Origin: RGDT01 sp964630925
GTDB taxonomy: Bacteria > Planctomycetota > Planctomycetia > Gemmatales > Gemmataceae
Assembly: GCA_964630925.1 (NCBI GenBank)
Contig: CAZVZK010000115.1
Coordinates: forward strand, 1-31,660
Length of the DNA stretch: 31,660 nucleotides
Reading direction: 5' to 3'
Of this stretch, positions 23,355-31,660 are shown piece by piece. Numbering within the stretch: position 1 is the first letter of the stretch; the number at the start of each line of letters is the position of its first letter. The notes beneath the pieces are model-generated. The model did no database searches. It was given only the letters and a program-made list of their open reading frames with translations, and had not been told where the DNA came from. Both the position numbers and the translations under genes were made by a program.

Positions 23355-26300
23355 TCACCTCCAGTCACCGGAGAGCTGCCAGGCGGCCCACCACGCCGCC
23401 GGGCTGCGTGTCGCCTTGTCCGGCAGCGGCTTCGCCGAGGTGCGGATGCCGCGCGTCGTGCCCAGCTCGGCGACGAGCTTCTTCTCTCGCTCGCTGACCC
23501 ATCCGGGGTTGCGCAGCACGTCGATCTGCGCCCGCCGCAGCGCCTCGTGACGCGCGAGCTTCCCCTTCCACAGGTGGTGATAGAAGCGCTCCATGAGGAC
23601 GCACGTCGCCGCGTCGTGGACGCTCCACAGCGACGACACCACGCCCCGGCACCCCGCGACGGCGAAGGCGCGTTGCAATCCCAGCAGGCCCTCGCCGCCC
23701 GCCTCCTTGCCCAGCCCCGTCTCACAGGCACTCAGCACGGCGAGCTGGACGTGGGACAGGTCGAGGCCGGCCAGCTCGGTGGCGGTGAGGACGCCGTCGT
23801 CCGTCTCGCTGGGGGAGTTGGCCCCGGCGAGGACCAGCCCCGACAGCAGGCCGGGGTGGAAGCCGGCGATCACGTCACCGGCGATGCCGCGCCCCTCGCC
23901 GCGCACATCGAACGCGCTGCGGGTGTCGGCGCCGGCGAAGTAACCGTGCGTCGCCAGGTGGAGGTGCGAGCGTCCGGCGAGGGCCTCCCGCACCGCCCCC
24001 TTGCCGGCGCTGTCGTCGCTGAGGCGCGTGACGGGCGCGGCGGGGAACGCCGAGGCGAACTGCGCCGCCGCCGTGTCGGCCTCCGGGCGTGTGGCCGGCA
24101 GAGGCGCCCAGCGCCCGTCGCCGGCCCCGCGCGGGCCGTCGAACTTCACGCCGCCCACCGCCAGGAGCGACGGCTTCGCCGCGCGGCCGCCGGGCTTGCC
24201 GGCCAGCGCCGCCGGCACCGGCACGACGGCCAGCGCCACGTCCTCCAGCAGGAACGTGCCCTTCTTCCTCCCCGGCAGGGCGGCCCACGGCAGACGGGCC
24301 AGGGCGCCGTCGGGGGAGATGAGGACGGTCTCGGCGCCGGCGGCGTATGCCGCCAGCGGCGCCCACACGAGGCGGGTCACGGCGGCCGCCTCCGCCGCAC
24401 CGCCGCCCGAGACCAGCTCCTTGCGCCAGGCGGTGATGGCCGCCTCGACGGGCTCGGCCCTTCCCAGGGCCAGACGCAGCGTGCGCCGGCCGGGGCGCGT
24501 CACCCAGACGGCCACCTCGCGCCGGTGCTCCCCCTTCTCCGGGGCGTGCAGGTAGACGAGGAAGTCGAACAGCACCGCGCCGCGCGGCAGGGCGGCCGCG
24601 ACGGCGTCGGCCTCCGGGGCGGGCGGGGACAGCAGGTTCTGCGTCGTGAGGCCCGCCAGCGTGCCCTCCAGATAGTCCTTCGCCTCGCTCAGCTCGGCCA
24701 GCTCGGCGGCCCGCCGCCGCGCGTCCGGGCGGAGGGCGAGCGCCGCAAGCCGCGCGTTGACCCCCTCCAGCTCGGAGGCGATGCGGGCGGCGTCGGGGTC
24801 GGACGAGGTGACGAGCTGGCGCAGGACGCGGCGGCGGCGCTCGCCCTCGAACACCGCGCCCTTCCACGCCAGCACGTGGGCGTAGGAGCGTCCGCCGTCG
24901 CGCTCGGGCATCGACAGGCGCATGTCGAGCGCCATCCCCGCGTCGTTCAGGACGGCCAACTGCTGCCGCTCCGACTGCGTCTCGGAGGCGTTGTCGAGCG
25001 AGCGCCGCGTCAGGCGGGCGGCCTCGTCGGCGGCCGCTAGCGCCTCCAGGGGGCGGCCCTCGCGGCGCAGCCGCAGCGCCAGCAGACGCAGGCAGCGCGC
25101 CCGTTGTGGGGCCTCGCGGCCCTGAGCCTCGGCCATGAAGGCGGCGAGGCGTTTGAAGTCGGCGGACGGCACGACGCTGAAGATCAGCCGCGTCTGGAGG
25201 AGGTTCATGCGTGCCGCCAGCGTGTCGGGGTGATGCTCGCCCACGGCGGGGGTGAAAATGGCGAGCGCCTGGGCGAACACCTTGGCGCCGCCGCGGGGGT
25301 CGCCGGCCGCGGTGAGGGTGACGGCGAGATTGTTGAGGCAGTTGGCGTAGGCGGGGTGCCGCTCGCCGTGGGTCTTGCGGGCCAGGGCGAGGGCCTCGGT
25401 GAGGAGCCCAACCGCCTCCTTCAGGTCGCCCGTGCGGGCCACCGACAGCCCCAGGCTGTTCAGCGCGTTGTAGCGCAGAGGGCCGGAGGCACGCCCGCCG
25501 TCCTTCTCCAGGTCCGCGACGCGGCGGAACAGCGGCAGGGCGGCCTTGTCGTCGCCCATCTCGGTGTACAGCACCGCCAGGCCTTGAAGCGCCTGGGCGT
25601 GCAGCGGGTGGCGCTCGCCCAGCGTCCTCTTGGTGGTGGCGACGGCGTACTGGTAGTAGAGGAGCGCCTGCCGGTAATCGCCCATCTCGCGGCAGCACAC
25701 CCCGAGCAGGCGGACGCTGGCGGCGTAGTGCGGGTGTTTTGGTCCGAGGAGGTCCTTGCGTAGCCGGGCGGCGGCCAGGAGCGGCGTGTACGCCTCGCGG
25801 AAGCGCGCCGACGACATGAGCGCCTCGCCCATCCCGGTCAGGGCGGTGGCCAGGAACGCCGATCGCGGCCCCATCTCCTCGCGCACCGCGGGGACGAGCC
25901 GGCGGAACATCCTCAGCGCGCGTGCCGGGTCGCCCATCTCGCGGACCAGCATGCCGAGGTTGTTGACGGCGTTCAGCGTCTCGGGGTGACGCGGCCCGCG
26001 CAGGCGGGCGATGCGCGGCAGGGCGGCCTCCAGCAGGCGGGCCGCCGCGGCGTACTCGCCGCGGAATTGCAGGGAGAGGCCGAGGTTGTTCAACAGCGTC
26101 ACGGTGAGCGGGTGATCGGGGCCGAGGACGCGCTCGCGGATGGACAGGGCGCGGCGGAGCAGGGGGATGGCTTGCGCGTCGTCGCCCCTGGCGTGGTGCA
26201 GGGCGGCCAGGTCGTTGAGGGCCTCGGCCACATCGACGTGCATGGGGCCGAGGGCCGCCTCGCGGAGGGCGAGGCAGCGTGCCGCCGCCTCGGCGCCGTC

Positions 26301-26777
26301 GTCGTACTTGCCCTTCTCGTGCAGGCGCTCGGCGTCCTCGTGCAGGCGCGTGGCGTCGGCGAGGTCGCGCCGCGCCTTCTCGGGGCGCGACGCGGCGGCG
26401 CGGGCCTCCGCCAGGGCGACGACGGCGTCGGCGACGCGCCAGTGATCGCGGCCGTACAGGGCGCGTGCGCCGGCGACGATCTCGCGGCGCTGGCAGATGG
26501 CGTCGTCCCAGCGGCCGGCGTCGGCGTGCAGGCCGGAGAGGTTGCGGCGTGTCTGCAGGGTGCGCGCGTGCGCTTCGCCGAAGAGTCGGCGTTCGACGGC
26601 CAGCACCCCGCCGAGGTGGGAGGCGAGGGCGGCGCGGTCCCTGGCGGCGTGCGCCTCGTTGGCGCGGGTCATGTGGGCGTTGCGCTCCGCGACGAGCCGG
26701 CGCTGGTCGGGCGTCGGGTGGGCCGGCGGTGCGGCGCCGAGGGCGACGAGGGCGAGGAGACATGCGAGGAGGCGCAT
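23355..26777 (-). CDS. Exported TPR-CHAT protein (caspase-like protease), copy 1
   Basis: 1140 residues from the ATG at 26777, which starts a signal peptide (MRLLACLLALVALGAA) and has GGAG six bases upstream. TPR repeats of about 42 residues occupy ~20-560 (LGPDHPLTVTLLNNLGLSLQ, RGPRHPETLNAVNNLGMLVR). The CHAT domain at about 730-1140 carries His944 in HLATHGYF and Cys1018 in LSACETGLGKEAGGEG. Blocks SPDGALARLPWAALPGRKKG and the WWAAWQLSGDW end are shared with copy 2, so the pair arose by tandem duplication, with lower similarity in the TPR part. It lies 71 bases after the second trypsin-like gene on the same strand. The substrate is unknown. Confidence 0.92.
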   Translation of the reverse strand: MRLLACLLALVALGAAPPAHPTPDQRRLVAERNAHMTRANEAHAARDRAALASHLGGVLAVERRLFGEAHARTLQTRRNLSGLHADAGRWDDAICQRREIVAGARALYGRDHWRVADAVVALAEARAAASRPEKARRDLADATRLHEDAERLHEKGKYDDGAEAAARCLALREAALGPMHVDVAEALNDLAALHHARGDDAQAIPLLRRALSIRERVLGPDHPLTVTLLNNLGLSLQFRGEYAAAARLLEAALPRIARLRGPRHPETLNAVNNLGMLVREMGDPARALRMFRRLVPAVREEMGPRSAFLATALTGMGEALMSSARFREAYTPLLAAARLRKDLLGPKHPHYAASVRLLGVCCREMGDYRQALLYYQYAVATTKRTLGERHPLHAQALQGLAVLYTEMGDDKAALPLFRRVADLEKDGGRASGPLRYNALNSLGLSVARTGDLKEAVGLLTEALALARKTHGERHPAYANCLNNLAVTLTAAGDPRGGAKVFAQALAIFTPAVGEHHPDTLAARMNLLQTRLIFSVVPSADFKRLAAFMAEAQGREAPQRARCLRLLALRLRREGRPLEALAAADEAARLTRRSLDNASETQSERQQLAVLNDAGMALDMRLSMPERDGGRSYAHVLAWKGAVFEGERRRRVLRQLVTSSDPDAARIASELEGVNARLAALALRPDARRRAAELAELSEAKDYLEGTLAGLTTQNLLSPPAPEADAVAAALPRGAVLFDFLVYLHAPEKGEHRREVAVWVTRPGRRTLRLALGRAEPVEAAITAWRKELVSGGGAAEAAAVTRLVWAPLAAYAAGAETVLISPDGALARLPWAALPGRKKGTFLLEDVALAVVPVPAALAGKPGGRAAKPSLLAVGGVKFDGPRGAGDGRWAPLPATRPEADTAAAQFASAFPAAPVTRLSDDSAGKGAVREALAGRSHLHLATHGYFAGADTRSAFDVRGEGRGIAGDVIAGFHPGLLSGLVLAGANSPSETDDGVLTATELAGLDLSHVQLAVLSACETGLGKEAGGEGLLGLQRAFAVAGCRGVVSSLWSVHDAATCVLMERFYHHLWKGKLARHEALRRAQIDVLRNPGWVSEREKKLVAELGTTRGIRTSAKPLPDKATRSPAAWWAAWQLSGDWR

Positions 26778-26786
26778 GGCTGGCTC

Positions 26787-26830
26787 CGTGGGGCGAGGGC
26801 CGGCTTTCACCATAGCGGCCCCGCCCCACG
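26787..26830 (-). promoter_or_regulatory. 9-bp inverted repeat around a possible -10 before the CHAT pair
   Basis: CGTGGGGCG (26787-26795) and CGCCCCACG (26822-26830) are perfect reverse complements. A TATGGT on the minus strand (26809-26814) lies between them, upstream of the CHAT start at 26777. This could be an operator over a promoter, or the terminator hairpin of the protease gene. Sequence alone does not decide. Confidence 0.3.
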
Positions 26831-26848
26831 TCCGCCAGCCTCATGGCG

Positions 26849-29167
26849 TCACTTCTTCTCGGGCTCGGTCGGGGAGGAAGGATCGACGTTCTTGACCACC
26901 AGCCGGTCGTCCCCGGGCGGGATGAACACGAACACCTTGGCGTCCGGGATCAGGTGGAAGCGTTTGTCGAAGGCCAGGCCCTTCTCGGCCACGTCGGTGC
27001 CGCCCTCGGGCTTGGTGGCGGGCACCTCCACGCCCTTGATGCTCATCACCGCCTTGTCGGACCCGAGCCGGCGCACGTCCAGCGTGCGGGCCGGCGCGTC
27101 GCCCCGGAAGGGCGTCCCGTCGCCGAGGTAGAGGTAGAAGTCGGAGTGCTGGGCCGGCAGGTAGCGGCCCTGCGGCTCCGTCCCCGGCAGCGTCTTATTC
27201 CCCTTCGGGAACGCCAGCTCGGTGAACAGCCCCGACCCGGTGAACAACGCCTTCCCCCCCCGGCCGGGGACGACATGCCCGTGCGAGGTGTGGCTGTACT
27301 GCCTCTTGCCTGTGGTCTTCTCGACGTGGAACCAGTGGGCCCCGCTCGGGATCGAATTCATGGTCCAGGCCGCGAAGGAGCGCCCGTCCGGGGCGGCCCG
27401 CAGGTGCAACTTGTCGCCGTGGAGCGGGTGGACGTGGCCGGCGCTGGACCAGGCGACCTCGCGGGGCTTGAGGTCGTCCAGCCCCAGGAACACCGGCACC
27501 TGGACGAACGGCGACACGCCGTCCTTGGCCAGCAGCGCCGCCGGCCCCTGCGAGGCTGAGCCCATCGCCACGGCCAGCACGTCGCCCTTGATCGGGTACT
27601 TGATCGACGTCTCGCGCTTGAACGTCCTGAGGTCCCATCGCTCGATGGTCCTCGACCCCGGCAGCACCACGAGCAACTTCTCCAGGCCGGCGGCGATGAG
27701 CAGTTTCTCGTCGTCGGCGGGCAGGGTCTTGACGACCTTTGCCTCGTTCACGTCGAAGACGGCCAGCTTGCGTGCCTTGGGCATGTGCAGGATCAGGTAG
27801 CGCCCGCCCCCGCCGACGGCCAGGTCGGCCACGGGCGACTCCAGTTTGCGGGTGATGGTGTCCGCCTCCAGGGCCGGCGGCTCGATGTCGAGGAACGTCT
27901 CCCCCTCATCCTCCTTCGGCGCGCCCTCGACCTCGATGGCGCGGGTGACCCGTCCGATCTCCTTGCCGTCCCGCCGGGCCACCACCGTGGCGGACAACGC
28001 CGTCAACGCCGGCGCGTGGAAGCGCACTTCGTCGGCCTTGGCCAGGTCGAAGGGGGCCTTGACGGCCCCGAACAGCACCTCGGCCTCGGCGGAGGCGACC
28101 TCGCCCTTGAGGAACCGCCCGTCGTGCAGCCAGGCCCGCCCCGCGGGGCCGCCCAGAAGGCGGCGCACCTCGGACAGCTTGAATGCCGCCTTGCCCACCT
28201 TGATCTCGCGGTCGGTGATCTCGCCCTTGACCGACCCCCGCGCGAACGTGGCCGTGAGCCGCAGCGGCGCGCCGGCCTTGGCCTTCACGTACGGGACGGC
28301 GCTGGCGGAGTGGGCCCCCTCGTCCGCCTTCATCTTGAACCGGCGGGTGTCGAGGCCCTCGCCGTGAAGCGTCAGCTCCATCTCGACGGGCTTCGCGCCA
28401 GGCAGCATGTCGAGGGAGATGGCCTTGAACTCCGTCGCGGCGTGGATGGCCCCGAACTTCAGCGGCGCCGGGTCGAAGACCAGCTCGGCGCGTGAGAGGA
28501 AGCGGTGGACGTGGCTGACGGGGATGGCGAAGTTGATGCCGGCCGCGGCGCCGCCCACCGCGATGCCGCCCACGACCACGCCGGCCACCTTGCCCTCCTT
28601 GTTCAGCACCGCCCCGCCGGAGTTGCCCTTGTTGAGGACGGCGTCGAGCTGGATGCGGTGCAGCGCGTCGTCCTTCTCGCGCAGCGACGTGACCTTCCCC
28701 ACGCTGACCGTGATGGCCGGCGACTCCTTGCCGTCCGCCGACAGCCGGGCGCCGAAGGGGAACCCGAACGCGATCAGCTCGTCCGTCTCGCTGACGTCGT
28801 CTTTGTCGGCCAGGGGCAGGGCGGTCAGGCCCTTGGGATCGTCCACCTTGAGGAGGGCCAGGTCCAGCTCGGCGCTGGCCCGCAACACCTTGGCGGTCAC
28901 CTTGCGCGCCGTCTTCAGGCCGGAGTCGATGACGAGGGTGACCTCCGTCTCGTCGCGGATGACGTGCTCGTTGGTGACGAACAGGCCGGCGGCGTTGATG
29001 CAGAACGCCGAGCCTTGGGCGCGGAGGCGTTTGCCGGTGACGAAGGCGGAGGCCGACTTGCCGGCCTTGATGACCTTGCCGCGTGGAGCCTCCTCGCCGA
29101 GGGCGAGGGGGACGGTGAGCAGCGCGAGGAGCAGGCCGGCGGCGGCGAGGCGGGTGGACGGGGACAC
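26849..29167 (-). CDS. Exported trypsin-like serine protease fused to a beta-propeller, copy B
   Basis: 772 residues from a GTG with AGGAGG seven bases upstream. Signal peptide (LAAAGLLLALLTVPLALG), then an S1C/DegP-type trypsin fold at about 35-240 with an intact triad: His68 in TNEHVI, Asp102 in ELDLALLKVD, Ser183 in NKGNSGGAV. No PDZ domain was recognised. A middle beta region (240-430) is followed by WD/YVTN-like propeller strands (GRYLILHMPKARKLAVFDVN, VLPGSRTIERWDLRTFKRE). Probably a periplasmic protease with a substrate- or partner-binding propeller. It is a tandem paralogue of the gene at 29243; their first 457 bases of shared sequence are identical. It precedes the CHAT pair on the same strand. 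Confidence 0.9.
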   Translation of the reverse strand: MSPSTRLAAAGLLLALLTVPLALGEEAPRGKVIKAGKSASAFVTGKRLRAQGSAFCINAAGLFVTNEHVIRDETEVTLVIDSGLKTARKVTAKVLRASAELDLALLKVDDPKGLTALPLADKDDVSETDELIAFGFPFGARLSADGKESPAITVSVGKVTSLREKDDALHRIQLDAVLNKGNSGGAVLNKEGKVAGVVVGGIAVGGAAAGINFAIPVSHVHRFLSRAELVFDPAPLKFGAIHAATEFKAISLDMLPGAKPVEMELTLHGEGLDTRRFKMKADEGAHSASAVPYVKAKAGAPLRLTATFARGSVKGEITDREIKVGKAAFKLSEVRRLLGGPAGRAWLHDGRFLKGEVASAEAEVLFGAVKAPFDLAKADEVRFHAPALTALSATVVARRDGKEIGRVTRAIEVEGAPKEDEGETFLDIEPPALEADTITRKLESPVADLAVGGGGRYLILHMPKARKLAVFDVNEAKVVKTLPADDEKLLIAAGLEKLLVVLPGSRTIERWDLRTFKRETSIKYPIKGDVLAVAMGSASQGPAALLAKDGVSPFVQVPVFLGLDDLKPREVAWSSAGHVHPLHGDKLHLRAAPDGRSFAAWTMNSIPSGAHWFHVEKTTGKRQYSHTSHGHVVPGRGGKALFTGSGLFTELAFPKGNKTLPGTEPQGRYLPAQHSDFYLYLGDGTPFRGDAPARTLDVRRLGSDKAVMSIKGVEVPATKPEGGTDVAEKGLAFDKRFHLIPDAKVFVFIPPGDDRLVVKNVDPSSPTEPEKK

Positions 29168-29172
29168 GGGCG
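28716..29172. repeat. 457-bp exact repeat, copy in protease B
   Basis: Identical to 31089-31545. It covers the ribosome-binding-site side of the start, the signal peptide and about the first 150 codons, including His68 and Asp102. Identity ends within six bases upstream of the GTG; downstream of codon 150 mismatches appear, and similarity falls strongly after about codon 235. Confidence 0.95.
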
Positions 29173-29203
29173 GGCCTCCTGGGGACGGCGGGCGATGCCG
29201 CCT

Positions 29204-29209
29204 ATCCTA
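29204..29209 (-). promoter_or_regulatory. Possible -10 (TAGGAT) for protease B
   Basis: TAGGAT on the minus strand, about 37 bases before the start codon, in the 75-base gap between the two protease genes. The same word occurs before protease A and the YdjY gene. No convincing -35. Confidence 0.3.
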
Positions 29210-29242
29210 CCGCCCCCGCCCGCGCCCGCCAGGGGTGTCGGA

Positions 29243-31540
29243 CTACTTCTCCGGCTCCACGGGGGCCTTGGGATCGACCTTCCGAAGCACGAGGCGGTCC
29301 TCGCCTGGCGGTATGACGACCAGCAGTTTGGCGTCGGGGACCAGGTGGAACCGCTTGTCGAAGGCCAGGCCGCTGACGGGGTCGTCCAACTTGGTGGCCG
29401 GCACATCGACGTCCTTGACCCGCAGGACCGGCTTGTCGGAGCCGAGCCTGCGGATGTCGAAGGCCCGGGCCGGCGCATCCCGCCCTGCGCTCACGTCGCC
29501 CAGGTAGAGGTAGAAATCGCCGTGCTGCGCGGGGATGTACCGCCCGTTCCGCGCGGCCCCCGACACGAGGTCCTTCTCGCGGCCGTGCTCCGGGAGCGCG
29601 GTGAACGCGCCCGCCCCGGTGAACAGCACCTTGCCCCCGCGGCCGGGGATGACGTGGCCGGCGGACGTGTGGGTGTAGGCCCTCATGCCGACGTTGCCCT
29701 CGAGGGTGAACCAGTGGACGCCGGTGGGGAAATGGATGAGGGTCCAGCAGCCGAAGGATCGCCCGTCGGGCGAGGCCCGCAGGTGGACCTTGTCGCGCCC
29801 GAAGGAGTGATTGTCGCCGGCCCAGACGGTCGTGCGGACCTTCAGGTCATCCACCCCCAGCACGAAGGGGTGTTGCCTGGGGGAGGGGCCGTCCTTGGCG
29901 ATGAAGACGGCCGGGCCCTTGGACGCCGACCCCATCGCGATGGCCATCACGTCGCCCTTCACCTGATACGGGGCGGTCAGCTCGTGCTTGAACGTCTTGA
30001 GGTCCCACCTCTGGAACGTGCGCGAGCCGGGCAGCGCCAGGACCAGTTTGTCCATGCCGGCGGCGATCATCACCTTCTCGTCGGCGACGGGCAGCGACTT
30101 GACCACCTTGGCCTCGTTGACGTCGAAGACGGCCAACTTGCCCACGCCCGGCATGTGCAGGATGAGGTAGCGCCCCGCGCCGCCGGCCACCACGTCGGCG
30201 ACGGCCGCGTCCAACTTGCGGGTGACGGTGGACTCTTCCAGGGGCGCGTCCTCGATCTCGAGGAACTCCTCGTCGTCCTCGGTTGGGACGCCGGCGACGG
30301 TCAGCGGCCGCGTGACGCGTCCGACCTCCTTGCCGTCGCGCCTGGCCACGACGGTGGCCGACAGCGTCCCCGGCCCGCCCGGCGGGTGGAATCGGACCTC
30401 GTCGGCCTTGGTCAAGTCGAGGGGGACCTTGGCGGCCCCGAGCAGGACCTCGGCGGCGTCGGCGCCGCCCACCTCGCCACGCAGGATCTTCCCGTCGCGC
30501 GTCCACACGCGCGGCGTGGCCCCGTTGAGCAGCCGGCGCACGTTCGCCAGCCTGACCGACGCCTTGCCGACCTTGATCTCCCTGTCGGCCAGCTCGCCCT
30601 TGACCGACCCGCGGGCGTAGGTGGCCGTCAGGCGGAGGGGCGGGGGGCCCTTGGTGGACGGGACCGGGACCGCGCTGACGCTGTAGACGCCGTCGGCCAA
30701 CTTCATCTTGAACGGGCGGGGCTCCCCGCCCTCCGCCTTGAGGATGAGCTCCAGATCGACTGGCTTGGCCGAGGGGAGCGCGCCCGGCGTGATGGCCTTG
30801 AACTCGTGGGCGTCGTGGAGGTTGGCGGGGGTCAGCGTCGGCGGGTCGAAGATCGGCTCGGCGCGGGAGAGGAAGCGGTGAACATGGCTGACGGGGATGG
30901 CGAAGTTGATGCCGGCCGCCGCGCCCCCGACGGCGATGCCGCCCACGACGACCCCGGCCACCCTGCCCTCCTTGTTCAGGACGGGCCCGCCGGAGTTGCC
31001 CTTGTTCAGCACCGCGTCGAGCTGGATGCGGTGCAGCGCGTCGTCCTTCTCGCGCAGCGACGTGACTTTGCCCACGCTGACGGAGATCGCCGGCGACTCC
31101 TTGCCGTCCGCCGACAGCCGGGCGCCGAAGGGGAACCCGAACGCGATCAGCTCGTCCGTCTCGCTGACGTCGTCTTTGTCGGCCAGGGGCAGGGCGGTCA
31201 GGCCCTTGGGATCGTCCACCTTGAGGAGGGCCAGGTCCAGCTCGGCGCTGGCCCGCAACACCTTGGCGGTCACCTTGCGCGCCGTCTTCAGGCCGGAGTC
31301 GATGACGAGGGTGACCTCCGTCTCGTCGCGGATGACGTGCTCGTTGGTGACGAACAGGCCGGCGGCGTTGATGCAGAACGCCGAGCCTTGGGCGCGGAGG
31401 CGTTTGCCGGTGACGAAGGCGGAGGCCGACTTGCCGGCCTTGATGACCTTGCCGCGTGGAGCCTCCTCGCCGAGGGCGAGGGGGACGGTGAGCAGCGCGA
31501 GGAGCAGGCCGGCGGCGGCGAGGCGGGTGGACGGGGACAC
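29243..31540 (-). CDS. Exported trypsin-like serine protease fused to a beta-propeller, copy A
   Basis: 765 residues from a GTG preceded by GGGAGGT. Same layout as copy B: signal peptide, trypsin domain with His68, Asp102 and Ser183 (here in the canonical NKGNSGGPV), a beta middle region, and propeller strands (GRYLILHMPGVGKLAVFDVN, LALPGSRTFQRWDLKTFKHE). The N-terminal ~235 residues are nearly identical to copy B, whereas the middle and propeller have clearly diverged, so the catalytic half is constrained or homogenised while the binding half differs. It is first in the run protease A, protease B, CHAT 1, CHAT 2, with its own upstream TAGGAT. Confidence 0.9.
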   Translation of the reverse strand: MSPSTRLAAAGLLLALLTVPLALGEEAPRGKVIKAGKSASAFVTGKRLRAQGSAFCINAAGLFVTNEHVIRDETEVTLVIDSGLKTARKVTAKVLRASAELDLALLKVDDPKGLTALPLADKDDVSETDELIAFGFPFGARLSADGKESPAISVSVGKVTSLREKDDALHRIQLDAVLNKGNSGGPVLNKEGRVAGVVVGGIAVGGAAAGINFAIPVSHVHRFLSRAEPIFDPPTLTPANLHDAHEFKAITPGALPSAKPVDLELILKAEGGEPRPFKMKLADGVYSVSAVPVPSTKGPPPLRLTATYARGSVKGELADREIKVGKASVRLANVRRLLNGATPRVWTRDGKILRGEVGGADAAEVLLGAAKVPLDLTKADEVRFHPPGGPGTLSATVVARRDGKEVGRVTRPLTVAGVPTEDDEEFLEIEDAPLEESTVTRKLDAAVADVVAGGAGRYLILHMPGVGKLAVFDVNEAKVVKSLPVADEKVMIAAGMDKLVLALPGSRTFQRWDLKTFKHELTAPYQVKGDVMAIAMGSASKGPAVFIAKDGPSPRQHPFVLGVDDLKVRTTVWAGDNHSFGRDKVHLRASPDGRSFGCWTLIHFPTGVHWFTLEGNVGMRAYTHTSAGHVIPGRGGKVLFTGAGAFTALPEHGREKDLVSGAARNGRYIPAQHGDFYLYLGDVSAGRDAPARAFDIRRLGSDKPVLRVKDVDVPATKLDDPVSGLAFDKRFHLVPDAKLLVVIPPGEDRLVLRKVDPKAPVEPEK

Positions 31541-31545
31541 GGGCG
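31089..31545. repeat. 457-bp exact repeat, copy in protease A
   Basis: Identical to 28716-29172, offset 2373 bases. See the partner entry for its limits. Confidence 0.95.
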
Positions 31546-31577
31546 TACCTCCCTGGGGGATGAGGGCGACGCGGGCT

Positions 31578-31583
31578 ATCCTA
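31578..31583 (-). promoter_or_regulatory. Possible -10 (TAGGAT) for protease A
   Basis: TAGGAT on the minus strand about 38 bases before the start; TGGGCA at 31601-31606 (minus) is a weak -35 at 17-base spacing. It would drive the protease run. Confidence 0.35.
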
Positions 31584-31607
31584 CCGCGGGCGGGCGCGCC
31601 TGCCCAC

Positions 31608-31660
31608 TGTTGAACGACAATAGGAATGTCCGGTCTTAGAGCGGTAGAAATGTCCTCCCT
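31608..31660. mobile_element. Possible edge of an insertion sequence (cut by window end)
   Basis: The GC content drops sharply and two near-identical words, TAGGAATGTCC (31621-31631) and TAGAAATGTCC (31645-31655), stand in direct orientation 24 bases apart. Such repeated short words occur as transposase-binding sites at ends of some transposons, and this looks unlike the host intergenic DNA. No transposase is visible because the window ends here. Confidence 0.3.

Noticed and set aside
21393..25040. Long plus-strand frame over both CHAT genes
   Set aside because: Arg/Gln/Val-rich shadow spanning two coupled minus-strand genes that have clear catalytic motifs.
20220..26777. TPR-CHAT genes considered as part of a type III-E CRISPR (Craspase) system
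   Set aside because: No gRAMP, Csx30-31 or array in the window, and both proteins carry signal peptides.
28505..31639. Very long plus-strand frame across both trypsin-like genes
   Set aside because: It crosses the intergenic gap and repeats itself only because the two genes are duplicated. The product is Val/Asp/Gly-rich and has no domain.

Overview
The window is high-GC bacterial DNA. The gene content points to a planctomycete, most likely of the Gemmata group (inference). Supporting features are a YdjY-type secreted protein, exported TPR-CHAT proteins, trypsin-propeller fusions, a CxxCH/squalene-cyclase-repeat protein, a small protein with a PGxHVRGC-type tail, and repeated intergenic palindromes. 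No rRNA, tRNA, CRISPR array or cas gene was recognised. Genes sit on both strands. Long open frames opposite real genes are a by-product of GC-rich codon use and were left out.

Left part (1-9.3 kb), mainly housekeeping: the 3' end of atpD and atpC, separated by an AT-rich long inverted repeat; a secreted cyclase-repeat protein; purine nucleoside phosphorylase; a YdjY-domain protein; an APC-type transporter with a soluble tail; a second long inverted repeat; a cytochrome P450 reduced to its two ends; a secreted GH16 glucanase; and the translationally coupled pair uppS-cdsA for polyprenyl and phospholipid synthesis.

Middle (9.3-16.6 kb): a 2-kb cassette of small, unfamiliar, tightly packed genes lies between purA and uppS. 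It is bounded by an exact 18-bp direct repeat that is the 3' end of purA. This looks like integration into the purA 3' end, with the old tail displaced next to uppS. One cassette gene is split by an in-frame TAG and another is ADP-ribosyltransferase-like (weak). Beyond purA are an amino-acid permease, a decayed copy of a leaderless promoter plus 5' gene end, a small toxin-like/DUF4085-like pair, and a two-gene membrane module.

Right part (16.6-31.7 kb): a very large membrane-anchored TPR protein faces four large co-oriented minus-strand genes. In transcription order these are two trypsin-like protease/beta-propeller paralogues, then two TPR-CHAT (caspase-like) paralogues. All four have signal peptides. 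The two trypsin genes share 457 identical bases at their 5' ends, evidence of recent duplication or gene conversion. The arrangement suggests an exported two-tier protease module of unknown function and is, with the purA cassette, the most interesting content. The last 50 bases look like the edge of an insertion sequence.
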